The notes under the pieces were generated by a model, which worked only from the letters and a program-made list of their open reading frames with translations, made no database searches and had not been told where the DNA came from. Both the position numbers and the translations under genes were made by a program. 64,000 bases of DNA from the NCBI GenBank assembly GCA_034927815.1, contig JAYFPK010000037.1:9802-73801 (forward strand). The letters run 5' to 3'. Positions 28,304 through 36,236 of the stretch are shown here, piece after piece. Position 1 is the stretch's first letter; each line of letters begins with the position of its first letter. The DNA comes from Limiplasma sp034927815 (GTDB lineage: Bacteria > Bacillota > Clostridia > Christensenellales > Aristaeellaceae).

Positions 28304-28385
28304 ATTTTTTGCCTAAAATTAAGCTTATATTATTGTGCAATAAATATGAAAAATGAAAATATTTTGAAAATTCAGCCCTGGTATA

Positions 28386-28414
28386 TTGACGAAAATTTGG
28401 TAAGGTTCTATAAT
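28386..28414 (+). promoter_or_regulatory. Promoter of the uronate ABC importer operon
   Basis: TTGACG (28386-28391) and TATAAT (28409-28414) are spaced 17 bp. Just downstream, TTTAATCTCGATCGTTAAA (28418-28436) has mirrored TTTAA/TTAAA ends and contains a CGTTAA half-site, a suitable position for a repressor over the transcription start. Confidence 0.7.
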
Positions 28415-28480
28415 TGGTTTAATCTCGATCGTTAAAATACACGAAAATACACGGAATGGCTTTGGGAGCGGGTGAAAGCA

Positions 28481-29998
28481 ATGGCGGAAGAGCTCTTTCG
28501 CATGGAGGGTATCTGCAAGTCCTTTCCCGGTGTGAAGGCGCTGGATAACGTGTCCCTGTCCGTCAACAAGGGCGAGGTTCACGGGCTGGTGGGCGAAAAC
28601 GGCGCCGGAAAATCCACGCTGATGAAAATCATGACCGGCGTTTACCACGCGGACGCGGGCGAGATTTATATTGAGGGAAAAAGGGTCGTCATCGACTCGG
28701 TGGCCAAGGCCCACGAACTGGGGATCAGCATCATTTTTCAGGAGATGACCCTCTGCCGCCATATGACGGTGGCCGACAACATCTTCATCGGCCGTCCCGC
28801 CCGCAAGGGCCCCTTTGTCAATGACCGGCAGATGCACCGGGACGCCCGGAAAATCCTGGACGATTTAGGCATCAGGATCAATACCTACGCCAGGGTGGCG
28901 TCCCTGTCGGTGGCCCAGCAGCAGATGGTGGAGATCGCCAAGGCGATTTCCTATAACGCCCGTATCCTGGTGCTGGACGAACCCTCCGCCACCCTGACCG
29001 AGCGGGAGATCCAGCAGCTCTTCGGCATCATCCGCAACCTTCAAAAGAAGGGGGTGGGGATGGTCTACATCTCCCACCGCATGGAGGAGCTCAGCCAGAT
29101 CTGCGAGCGGGCCAGCGTCCTGCGGGACGGCCAGTACATCGGCACGGGAAACCTCAAGGAGATCACCATGAATCAGCTGGTGAACATGATCGTGGGCCGC
29201 TCCCTGGAGGATAAGTACCCTAAGTATGAGCGCAAGATCGGCGATATCGCCCTGGAGGTTAGCAACCTGAGGGCCTACAACCGCCTGCCCCTGAACGTGG
29301 AGCACTTCTACGTGCGCAAGGGCGAGATCCTGGGCATTGCGGGCCTGGTGGGCGCGGGCCGCACGGAGATCATGCGCTGCGTCTTCGGGGCCGCCAAGGT
29401 GGAATGCATGGAGGTCAAGATCGAGGGCAAGCCGGTGAAGATCAACTCCGTGATGCAGGCCATCGAGCACGGCCTTTCCTACGCTACGGAGGACCGCAAG
29501 TACGACGGGCTGGCCCTGGGCCTGGATGTGGAATACAACACCAACATGGCCCACCTGCGCCATTTGACCAGGTTCGGCTTTATCAACGACAGGGCGGGGG
29601 CGCGCAATGCCGAAAAATACCGCCAGATGCTGCGCACCAAGACCCCTTCCATCCGCCAGCTGACCAAGAACCTCTCCGGCGGCAACCAGCAGAAGATCGT
29701 CCTGTCCAAGTGGCTGTGCAACAGCGCGAGGATCCTCATCGTAGACGAGCCCACCCGGGGCATCGACGTGGGGGCGAAGTTTGAAATCTATCAGCTCTTC
29801 AACCAATTGAGCGACCAGGGCGTGGCCATCATCATGATCTCCTCGGAATTGCCTGAGATTTTAGGCATGAGCGACCGGGTGCTTGTGATCCACGAGGGCG
29901 GCATCAACGGCGAATTGGAGACGAAGAAGACCTCCCAGGAGGAGATTCTTTACCTGGCTGCGGGATACAACAAGCTGGAGGCCAAGGAGGCCCTCTGA
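28481..29998 (+). CDS. Sugar ABC transporter ATPase, probably for uronates
   Basis: This 505-residue CUT2-type protein has two ABC domains. The first has Walker A GENGAGKST (near 41) and LVLDEPSATLTE, with the signature variant LSVAQQQMVEIAKA usual for RbsA/MglA. The second has LSGGNQQKIVLSKWL and LIVDEPTRGIDVGAK but a weak Walker A (GLVGAGRTE). A GTG at 28472 is in frame, but ATG 28481 is preferred given GGGAGCGG upstream. It diverges from the lacI-uxa operon, and uxuB converges at the far end of the importer genes. From this context I infer hexuronate import. Confidence 0.92.
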   Translation: MAEELFRMEGICKSFPGVKALDNVSLSVNKGEVHGLVGENGAGKSTLMKIMTGVYHADAGEIYIEGKRVVIDSVAKAHELGISIIFQEMTLCRHMTVADNIFIGRPARKGPFVNDRQMHRDARKILDDLGIRINTYARVASLSVAQQQMVEIAKAISYNARILVLDEPSATLTEREIQQLFGIIRNLQKKGVGMVYISHRMEELSQICERASVLRDGQYIGTGNLKEITMNQLVNMIVGRSLEDKYPKYERKIGDIALEVSNLRAYNRLPLNVEHFYVRKGEILGIAGLVGAGRTEIMRCVFGAAKVECMEVKIEGKPVKINSVMQAIEHGLSYATEDRKYDGLALGLDVEYNTNMAHLRHLTRFGFINDRAGARNAEKYRQMLRTKTPSIRQLTKNLSGGNQQKIVLSKWLCNSARILIVDEPTRGIDVGAKFEIYQLFNQLSDQGVAIIMISSELPEILGMSDRVLVIHEGGINGELETKKTSQEEILYLAAGYNKLEAKEAL

Positions 29999-30020
29999 TT
30001 TCTTGAGGAGCGTGAACTGG

Positions 30021-31085
30021 ATGGAAAAGAAAAACGCGTTTTCCGGTTTTTATGGCAACATGGGCGTGGCTACCAAGCGCGCCATTTCCTCCATGGTGCT
30101 TTTGGTGGGCCTGTTTGTGCTGTTCTCCTTTCTCAGGCCCGGGGTGTTCCTGTCCAACAAAAATATGCAAAACCTGCTCCAGCAGATCGTCACCTACGCC
30201 ATTTTGGGCTGCGGCCTGACCTTTTGCCTGGTCTGCGGCGGAAACGACCTGTCCGCAGGCGCGTCCATGGCGCTGTCCGGCATCATTGTGGTTTCCCTGC
30301 TGGTGGCGGGCTGGCCCATGTGGCTGTGCATCGTTTTGTGCCTGGCCATGGGCGTGCTCACCGGCATCATGAACGGCTTCTTCATTGAAATTTTGGGCGT
30401 GATCCCCATGATCGCCACCCTGGGCACCCAGTGGGTATACCGGGGCATGGCCAACGCTTTGGTGAACGGCGCGCCGGTCTACACCGTGGATATTCCCAGC
30501 GAGAGCGTGCAGAAGATCTTTTACCAGCTGGGCGGCGGCCGCTTTCCCGGCGGGCTGCCTTACAGCGTGGTAATCATGCTGGTATACGCCCTCATTTTGG
30601 GCGTTTTGCTGGCAAAGACCCGCATTGGCCGCCAGATTTACGCCTGCGGCTCCAACATCGAGGCGGCCAAGCTCTCCGGCATCAACGCCGTGGGTACCCG
30701 CATGTTCGCCTACTGCATGTCCGGCTTCTCCGCCGCCATCTGCGGCATTTTGGTGGCGTCCCGCATGTCCTCCGCCCAGCCCATGGCAGGCAACGGGTAC
30801 GAGATGGAGGCCATCGCGGCGGCGGTGCTGGGGGGCATCGCCATCAACGGCGGCGAGGGCAACATCCTCAACACCATCATCGGCGCGCTGATGATGGGCG
30901 TGATCCGCAACGGGCTGAATTTGATCGGCGTCAACTCCTATTGGCAGCAGGTGATCATCGGCATGGTGCTGGTCATCGCCGTAGCCAACCAGATGCACCG
31001 CCAGCGCAGGAGCGGCACCGTGGCGCCCTCCCTGTTTCAGCAGGTCCGCACCCGGATTTTCCCGTCCTCGTCCAAGGCTTGTTAG
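30021..31085 (+). CDS. Sugar ABC transporter permease, probably for uronates
   Basis: This 354-residue CUT2 permease has about ten membrane segments and the conserved motif GRQIYACGSNIEAAKLSGINAVGTRMFAY. The C-terminus is extended and basic (HRQRRSGTVAPSLFQQVRTRIFPSSSKAC). GAGGAG ten bases before ATG 30021 supports the start. It follows the ATPase by 22 bases and probably forms a homodimeric channel, because only one permease gene is present. Confidence 0.92.
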   Translation: MEKKNAFSGFYGNMGVATKRAISSMVLLVGLFVLFSFLRPGVFLSNKNMQNLLQQIVTYAILGCGLTFCLVCGGNDLSAGASMALSGIIVVSLLVAGWPMWLCIVLCLAMGVLTGIMNGFFIEILGVIPMIATLGTQWVYRGMANALVNGAPVYTVDIPSESVQKIFYQLGGGRFPGGLPYSVVIMLVYALILGVLLAKTRIGRQIYACGSNIEAAKLSGINAVGTRMFAYCMSGFSAAICGILVASRMSSAQPMAGNGYEMEAIAAAVLGGIAINGGEGNILNTIIGALMMGVIRNGLNLIGVNSYWQQVIIGMVLVIAVANQMHRQRRSGTVAPSLFQQVRTRIFPSSSKAC

Positions 31086-31139
31086 TCGCTCCGGTGGCAG
31101 CCGGAGGCTATATAAAAACCATTAGGAGGAGAATCAACA

Positions 31140-32135
31140 ATGAAAAGGCTGATCGTGTTTACTCTTGCCCTGACCTTGATGCTCACCGCTGTGTTCGCTT
31201 CAGTCACGGGCGCTGTGGCGGAAGGGGAGCAAAAGACCGTCTACGTATTGGTGAAGGTGCTGGGCAACCAGTACTGGTCCGTGGTGGAAGCCGGCGCCCG
31301 TAAGGCCGGCGACGACCTGGGCTGCAACGTGGTCATCGTGGGCACCGCCGCCGAGTCCGAGGTAGAAAAGCAGGTCGCTTTGCTCCAGGACGCGGTGTCC
31401 GCCCAGGCTGACGCCATCGTCATCGCGCCCCTGGACCGCAAGGCCATGGTGGCCCCCATCTCCGAGCAGTTCACCTCCGGCATCCCCATCATCCTCATCG
31501 ACTCCTCCGTTGATACCGAGGATTACAGCGCCGCGTACCTGACGGACAACATCGCCGCCGGCCGCCTGGCCGCCCAGGCCATGATCGACAAGCTGAAGGC
31601 CGTGGGGGCTCCCGAGGACAAGGAAGGCTTCATCGCCGTCACCATCGGCTCCACCGGCTCCCAGGCGATCATCGACCGCAACGTGGGCTTCCAGGAGTAC
31701 TGGGATGTCAACGCCCCCGCCAACTGGAAGGTTCTGTGGGACGAGGTGAAGGTGAACGACGGCGACGCCCAAAAGGCCCTCACCTTCGGCCAGGACTTCA
31801 TGACCGCCTACCCCAACCTGATCGGCCTCTTCGCCCCTAACAACGGCTCCACCGTGGGCTTCGTTAAGGCCCTGGAAGAGTCCGGCCGCAAGGACATCGC
31901 TATGGTCGGCTTCGACTTTTCCGCCGAGATGGAGAACATCGTCCGCAACCCCGAGTACAGCGTGGCTACCATTTTGCAACGGCAGTACTACATGGGCTAT
32001 GACGGAGTGTCCAAGGCCTTGGAGCTGGCCAACGGCGGCACCGTGACCGAGAAGGTCGTGGACACCGGCGTTATGGTGGTTGACAATTCCAACGTGGATT
32101 CCGAAGAAGTGCAAAACATCGTCAAGGGCAAGTAA
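31140..32135 (+). CDS. Sugar ABC transporter substrate-binding protein, probably for uronates
   Basis: This 331-residue exported protein has a signal peptide cleaved near TGAVAEG and a type I (RbsB-like) periplasmic-binding fold: VKVLGNQYWSVVEAGARKAGDDLG, DAIVIAPLDRKAMVAPI, and the late NVDSEEVQNIVKGK typical of the family. AGGAGGAG precedes the ATG. No lipobox cysteine is present, as in the two other binding proteins in this window. It ends the importer operon at the bidirectional terminator 32161-32192. Confidence 0.92.
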   Translation: MKRLIVFTLALTLMLTAVFASVTGAVAEGEQKTVYVLVKVLGNQYWSVVEAGARKAGDDLGCNVVIVGTAAESEVEKQVALLQDAVSAQADAIVIAPLDRKAMVAPISEQFTSGIPIILIDSSVDTEDYSAAYLTDNIAAGRLAAQAMIDKLKAVGAPEDKEGFIAVTIGSTGSQAIIDRNVGFQEYWDVNAPANWKVLWDEVKVNDGDAQKALTFGQDFMTAYPNLIGLFAPNNGSTVGFVKALEESGRKDIAMVGFDFSAEMENIVRNPEYSVATILQRQYYMGYDGVSKALELANGGTVTEKVVDTGVMVVDNSNVDSEEVQNIVKGK

Positions 32136-32160
32136 GGACGGTAAGCACGGAGTTTTCCAA

Positions 32161-32192
32161 AAACCCCCGGAGCGAAAGCTCCGGGGGTTTTT
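32161..32192. terminator. Bidirectional terminator between the ABC operon and uxuB
   Basis: AAACCCCCGGAGC pairs with GCTCCGGGGGTTT across a GAAA tetraloop. A-runs and T-runs flank it on opposite sides, so it serves both convergent transcripts. Confidence 0.92.
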
Positions 32193-32236
32193 GCCGGGCA
32201 AAATGGCACAGCCATGGCACAAGGCCCTTGGGGCCT

Positions 32237-33808
32237 TTACAGGCGTTGCAGCGCCCGCCTTACGGAGCCGGGGCCCTGGGAGAGGTCGGCCAGCCGGTCC
32301 GTCACCCGCTGGGCCAGCCCGGCCTGGTACAGGTCCACGCCAAAGATAGAGGCGTCGGAGAGAAGGCTGGGAAGATCGCCGAGCCTGGACTGGGCGCTTT
32401 CCAGCAAGGGGTCCGGGGAGGGGGAGAAGGGATTCCCCTGATCGTCCATCCCCGTCAGGTACCGCAGCCAGCCCGCCAGCACCAAAGGGATGGCTTTCAG
32501 GCTCAGCACATCCAGGGACGGGGAGCGGAGGTAGGCCTTGATGGTCTCCCCAAAGCGGATGGACAGCTTCTGGGAGGTGTCGCAGGCGATGCGCTGGGGC
32601 GTATCGGGCATGAAGGGATTGGGAAAGCGCACCTGCACCACGTTGTCCAAAAAGGCTTTGGGGTCCAGAATGCCGGGGTTCACCACCACCGGCAGACCCT
32701 CCTTGTAGCCCACCCTGTGGATGAGCTTTACCAAGTCCGGGTCCTTCATCTCGTCGCTGATCTTGGTATACCCCAGCAGGCAGCCGAAGATGGCAAGGGC
32801 GGTATGCAGAGGGTTAAGGCAGGTACAGACCTTCATCCTCTCCACCTTGTCCACGGTTTCCCGGTCGGTGAAGATGACGCCGCCCAGGTCCAGGGGGGGA
32901 CGGCCATTGGGGAAGTGGTCCTCCACCACCAGCCATTGGGTTTCCTCCGCGTTGACAAAGGGGGCGATGAAGGTGTTTTTGGCGGTCACTTTCCCCTGGG
33001 CATCCTCGAAGCCGCATTCCAGGAGCATCCGCTTCACGTCCTCGTCGGGCCGGGGGGTGATTTTGTCGATCATGCTCCAGGGGAAGGAGATCTTGGCCGG
33101 ATCGGCCAGGTACGCGCTAAACCCTTGCTCCGCAAGGCCCTTGGCGACCCACTCCCCGGCGAAGGCGGTGACCGCGTCCCGCAGCTTATCCCCGTTGTGG
33201 GAGCAGTTGTCCATGCTCACCAGGGCCAAAGGCAGCGCTCCAGCCAGATACCGCTCATAGCACAGGGCCGTCAGCTTGCCGATGTAGCTGCCGGGAGCCG
33301 CCGGGCCCGCCCCAAAGTCCGCCGCTACGTCGGGCAGAAGGGAGCCGTCCCCCTTGGTCAGGCTGTAGCCCTTTTCCGTGATGGTGAAGGAAACCATCTG
33401 GAGGCTGGGGGCGCGGAAGATTTCCTTGAGCCGGGCAAAGTCCCGGGCATTGCCGCTGTCCGCCTTCAGGGCCTCGGTGATGCTGCCCACCACGGTTTTT
33501 TCAATGGACCCGTCGGCCTTCAGGGTTACCAGGAGGCTCAAATTGTCGTGGGGGGCGAAAACCCCGTCGATGATTTCGTAATCATAGCCTTCCGCCACGA
33601 TGATGCCGGTTTTGGCCGCTCCCATGCCCAGCAGCTTTTGCTGCACCGCCGCCGGGAAGGCGCGGAAGATGTTGCCCGCGCCAAAATGAATCCAGACCGG
33701 AGCCTTGGCGGTTTCCGCGGCCAGGGCGTTCAGGTCGAAGGAGGGAAGGGCGATATCCGCCTGGGCCCACTGGGAACGGTTTTCCAATGCGCTACGGTTT
33801 AATTTCAT
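32237..33808 (-). CDS. uxuB: Fructuronate reductase (mannitol dehydrogenase family)
   Basis: This 523-residue protein would reduce D-fructuronate to D-mannonate with NADH. It has the family motifs WIHFGAGNIFRAF (about 39-51), LVSMDNCSHNG, and KVCTCLNPLHTALAIFGCLLGY. It is longer than the usual ~490 because of an N-terminal lead and an insert around 330. Fructuronate rather than mannitol specificity is inferred from the adjacent uxuA/uxaC regulon and the shared operator. AGGAGG eight bases before ATG 33808 fixes the start. It is transcribed alone from 33839-33866 and converges on the ABC importer. Confidence 0.87.
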   Translation of the reverse strand: MKLNRSALENRSQWAQADIALPSFDLNALAAETAKAPVWIHFGAGNIFRAFPAAVQQKLLGMGAAKTGIIVAEGYDYEIIDGVFAPHDNLSLLVTLKADGSIEKTVVGSITEALKADSGNARDFARLKEIFRAPSLQMVSFTITEKGYSLTKGDGSLLPDVAADFGAGPAAPGSYIGKLTALCYERYLAGALPLALVSMDNCSHNGDKLRDAVTAFAGEWVAKGLAEQGFSAYLADPAKISFPWSMIDKITPRPDEDVKRMLLECGFEDAQGKVTAKNTFIAPFVNAEETQWLVVEDHFPNGRPPLDLGGVIFTDRETVDKVERMKVCTCLNPLHTALAIFGCLLGYTKISDEMKDPDLVKLIHRVGYKEGLPVVVNPGILDPKAFLDNVVQVRFPNPFMPDTPQRIACDTSQKLSIRFGETIKAYLRSPSLDVLSLKAIPLVLAGWLRYLTGMDDQGNPFSPSPDPLLESAQSRLGDLPSLLSDASIFGVDLYQAGLAQRVTDRLADLSQGPGSVRRALQRL

Positions 33809-33838
33809 GCATATATTCCTCCTGCTGCTATTCCCTAT

Positions 33839-33881
33839 AGCATAGCATATTCCCCCGAAAAATCAACCGTTAACGTTAACG
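33839..33881 (-). promoter_or_regulatory. uxuB promoter with a double CGTTAACG operator
   Basis: Reading on the minus strand, TTGATT (33861-33866) and TATGCT (33839-33844) are spaced 16 bp. Immediately upstream is the 14-bp perfect palindrome CGTTAACGTTAACG (33868-33881), two overlapping copies of the site between lacI and the ABC genes. Confidence 0.7.
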
Positions 33882-34194
33882 AAAGAAGGGGAATCGGAAA
33901 TTTTTTTGGCGTTTTTCAGGGAGACGCACCCAAACCGCATTTTTGTATGCCGCTAACAGACGGCTGAACCGCTTCATGCCATCCCCCCTTTGGAGCTCTC
34001 CCATAAGGCTGTTTCCTCTGGACGGGGGAGGTGCTTTTTCTGGGAGTGGGGCAAAAGGGTTTTCGTTGGATTCCTAGAAATCATGATAGAGGGAAGCGGA
34101 CGGCGAAGAGAGCCGCGCCGAATCCCGGAGCTGCCTACGGAGGCGGCGGCGGGCCCCTGCGCCTGGGGGCGCGGAATATACAGGATTGCAAAGG

Positions 34195-34345
34195 GCCTTG
34201 AGCGCCTGAAAAGGCTTGATCAGGAACGGGGTGCAAAGCCCCGGCGAACCCGTCGCCGTATGTGGGAGAAAGCGTGAAAAATGCCACTGTCCGCAAGGAT
34301 GGGAAGGCCGCGCGGCCGATGAACACAAGCCGGAAGACTGGCTCA
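34195..34345 (+). ncRNA. Cobalamin riboswitch
   Basis: Conserved pieces of the adenosylcobalamin aptamer occur in order: CAGGAACGGGGTGCAAAGCC, CCGGCGAACCCGTCGCCGT, then TGCCACTGT, GGATGGGAAGGC and finally AAGCCGGAAGACTGGC. Edges are approximate. A hairpin (ATGCCCC 34357-34363 with GGGGCAT 34382-34388) follows and may be the expression platform; it has no T-run, so control may be translational. The genes downstream fit cobalamin or corrinoid uptake. The stretch 33882-34194 before it shows no gene and no clear promoter. Confidence 0.88.
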
Positions 34346-34451
34346 AGGATTCATGAATGCCCCGCCCACGGGGACTTGCGTGGGGCATGGCCTGCGGGCC
34401 CATGATTTCCCTTTGGCATAGAGACCCAAACGAAAGAGAGGAAGGGAACTC

Positions 34452-34844
34452 ATGAAGAACAGGAAGTGGATACTGGGGATCGTGGCCTTGGCGGTGGTGG
34501 CCGCGCTGCTGGCAGGGGCCTACCTGCTGTGGATGCCCAAGGGAACCCAGGGGGCCAAGGCGCTGCAGGTGCAGGTGGTGCACCAGGATGGGACCGGCAA
34601 GGAACTGGCCCTCAAGACCGACCAGGAGTTTTTGCGGGGCGCGCTGGAGGAGGTCAGCCTCATCAGCGGCGAGGAAAGCGCCTATGGCCTGTTTGTCAAG
34701 ACCGTGGACGGCTATACCGCCGATGACGGCAAGCAGGAATGGTGGCTCTTTACCAAGGGCGGAGAGGAGCTGTTTACCGGCGTGGACGCCACCCCCGTGG
34801 CTGACGGCGATCACTTTGAAATCACCCTGAAAACGGGGTACTGA
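34452..34844 (+). CDS. DUF4430 (transcobalamin-like) membrane-anchored protein
   Basis: This 130-residue protein has a single N-terminal membrane anchor (about 6-29) with no lipobox, then a DUF4430 domain (VQVVHQDGTGKELALKTDQEFLRGALEEVSLI...GKQEWWLFTKGGEEL). This small ubiquitin-like domain is the fold of the C-terminal cobalamin-binding domain of transcobalamin and intrinsic factor. GAGGAAGGG precedes the start. It lies behind a cobalamin riboswitch and one base before an ECF S-component, so I infer surface capture of a corrinoid for the transporter. Confidence 0.82.
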   Translation: MKNRKWILGIVALAVVAALLAGAYLLWMPKGTQGAKALQVQVVHQDGTGKELALKTDQEFLRGALEEVSLISGEESAYGLFVKTVDGYTADDGKQEWWLFTKGGEELFTGVDATPVADGDHFEITLKTGY

Positions 34845-34845
34845 T

Positions 34846-35376
34846 ATGGCCCGGGAGGTGGCGCAAAGGGAAGGCGGGCTGCGGCTGTACCGGGAGCTTC
34901 CCCTGCTGGCGATGCTGGCGGCCATTTTGTTGGGCGTACAGGTGGCCTTGGCCCCCTTGCCCAACATCGAGCTGGTATCCCTGTTGGTGGTGGTGTACAC
35001 CCGCAGGCTGGGCAACAGGGCGCTGTTGGTGATCTACGCCTTTGTGCTGCTGGAAGGGCTGGTGTACGGCTTTGGGTTGTGGTTTGTAAACTATCTGTAC
35101 ATCTGGGCCATCCTTTGGGGGCTTGCCATGGCCTTCCGGCAAATGGAGGGCATCCTGGGCTGGGTGGTGATTCTGGGGGGCTTTGGGCTTGCCTTCGGCT
35201 TTCTGTGCGCCATCCCCTACCTGTTTCTGGGCGGGCCGGGGGCGGCGGTAAGCTACTTCCTCAGCGGGATTCCCTTTGATCTGCTCCACGGCGCGGGGAA
35301 CATGGCCGCCGCCGCGGTGCTGATGCGCCCGTTGGAAAAGCTGATGAGGAGATTGTATCAGGGGAGCATGGGGTAG
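34846..35376 (+). CDS. ECF transporter S-component, probably for cobalamin or a corrinoid
   Basis: This 176-residue membrane protein has about six hydrophobic helices and a charged C-terminus, the size and layout of an ECF substrate-binding subunit. It follows the DUF4430 gene by one base, with only a weak site (GGGGT), indicating coupled translation. No energising EcfA/EcfT genes are in the window, so it would use the shared group II module encoded elsewhere. Substrate is inferred from the riboswitch, not from the protein. Confidence 0.8.
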   Translation: MAREVAQREGGLRLYRELPLLAMLAAILLGVQVALAPLPNIELVSLLVVVYTRRLGNRALLVIYAFVLLEGLVYGFGLWFVNYLYIWAILWGLAMAFRQMEGILGWVVILGGFGLAFGFLCAIPYLFLGGPGAAVSYFLSGIPFDLLHGAGNMAAAAVLMRPLEKLMRRLYQGSMG

Positions 35377-35521
35377 GGGGGGATTGAGCTGTACGCCATT
35401 GGGAAGAACAGCCGCCCCTGAAAATCCGGCGGGCCGTGCCCTGCCTATGGGGAGGGAAAGCCCTTGAAAATATCCCTTCTGCCTGCTTGCTTTTCCTGCT
35501 TTCCTTGCATCCATAAACCCC

Positions 35522-35565
35522 GAGGCGGAGGGAGAGCGCTTGCCCGCGCTCCCTCCGCCTCTTCT
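35522..35565 (+). terminator. Terminator of the riboswitch operon
   Basis: GAGGCGGAGGGAG pairs with CTCCCTCCGCCTC, with an inner GCGC pair, followed by TTCTC. The 35377-35521 stretch before it shows no gene. Confidence 0.75.
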
Positions 35566-35805
35566 CGAGTAGAGTAAACCCCCGGCTAAGCCGGGGAAGA
35601 AAAGCGTAAGCTTTGCCCAAAACTCTCCCGGTTTATGAGGAGGCCCTAGGGGATAACAACAGCTAGGAACTCCGTCGATTTATGGATAGTGGGTCAGGAG
35701 TAAGAGGTTGACAGGATTTCGATGCGTCTTAAGACGCTTCGCTAGTACTAGGCCCTTCTAGGGCTTACTCAAGCCGCCGGCTCAGCCCCTGGTCATGACT
35801 GATTG
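35566..35805 (+). mobile_element. ORF-less structured element, possibly a non-autonomous IS200/IS605-type remnant
   Basis: About 240 bases carry no open frame but many compact hairpins: CCCCGGCTAAGCCGGGG near the left end, AAAGCGTAAGCTTT, CCTAGGGGATAACAACAGCTAGG, GCGTCTTAAGACGC, GCCCTTCTAGGGC, and near the right end AAGCCGCCGGCT followed by CAGCCCCTGGTCATGAC. Subterminal imperfect hairpins without long inverted repeats are the hallmark of IS200/IS605 ends, and the dense structure recalls the guide-RNA-bearing end of such elements. No transposase or TnpB text is present. A free-standing structured RNA is the alternative. Confidence 0.4.
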
Positions 35806-35942
35806 GTTTTTGCCCATGGTATTCCCTTGTGGGGGCGGTTTTTGTACCGTTGGGGCTTTGCTGCACCCTTTGAACGATGAAGCCAAACCATACCGTGTTC
35901 CGCTTCCACCCCCTGTATTGCCGCCATGCCACTTTTGAGCGC

Positions 35943-36236
35943 TCACTCATAATACCAGTCCACACGGTCCTCGTCGCTGCGCTGGGTGGGCTCGGCCAGG
36001 CCCTCCTCCAGCAGCTCGTCAATATGCCGGCAAACATCCCCCAGCGTTTTCCAGAGGGCAACCTTCTCATCGAACAGGGGAAAGCCAAAGGCTTTCTCGC
36101 AGGCGATGGCGAGCTTCGCCACGTCAATGGGCATGACGTCGTTTTCAGGGGAGAGGGAGAAGGAAGAGTCCATCTCCAGGGGGTCCATGGAGAGGATTTC
36201 TCCCAGGAGGGCCGCCGCCGTGTCCAGGGTTTTCAT
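35943..36236 (-). CDS. Acyl-carrier-protein-like protein lacking the carrier serine
   Basis: This 97-residue acidic protein matches the ACP helix pattern (SSFSLSPENDVMPIDVAKLAIACEKAFGFPL...TLGDVCRHIDELLEEG). Where ACPs have DSL, with the phosphopantetheine serine, this one reads DVMPID, so it cannot be charged in the usual way. The C-terminal tail (PTQRSDEDRVDWYYE) is extra. Its ATG overlaps the helicase stop by four bases, with GGAGGTG upstream, so it is co-translated with the HelD-like gene. The role is unknown; a protein-binding partner of the helicase is an inference. The 35806-35942 gap is empty. Confidence 0.6.
   Translation of the reverse strand: MKTLDTAAALLGEILSMDPLEMDSSFSLSPENDVMPIDVAKLAIACEKAFGFPLFDEKVALWKTLGDVCRHIDELLEEGLAEPTQRSDEDRVDWYYE

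Noticed and set aside
35566..35805. HEARO/IscB omega-RNA
   Set aside because: The compact fold suggested it, but I could not match remembered conserved blocks and there is no IscB or IsrB gene. I kept it only as a structured, possibly IS200/IS605-like element.
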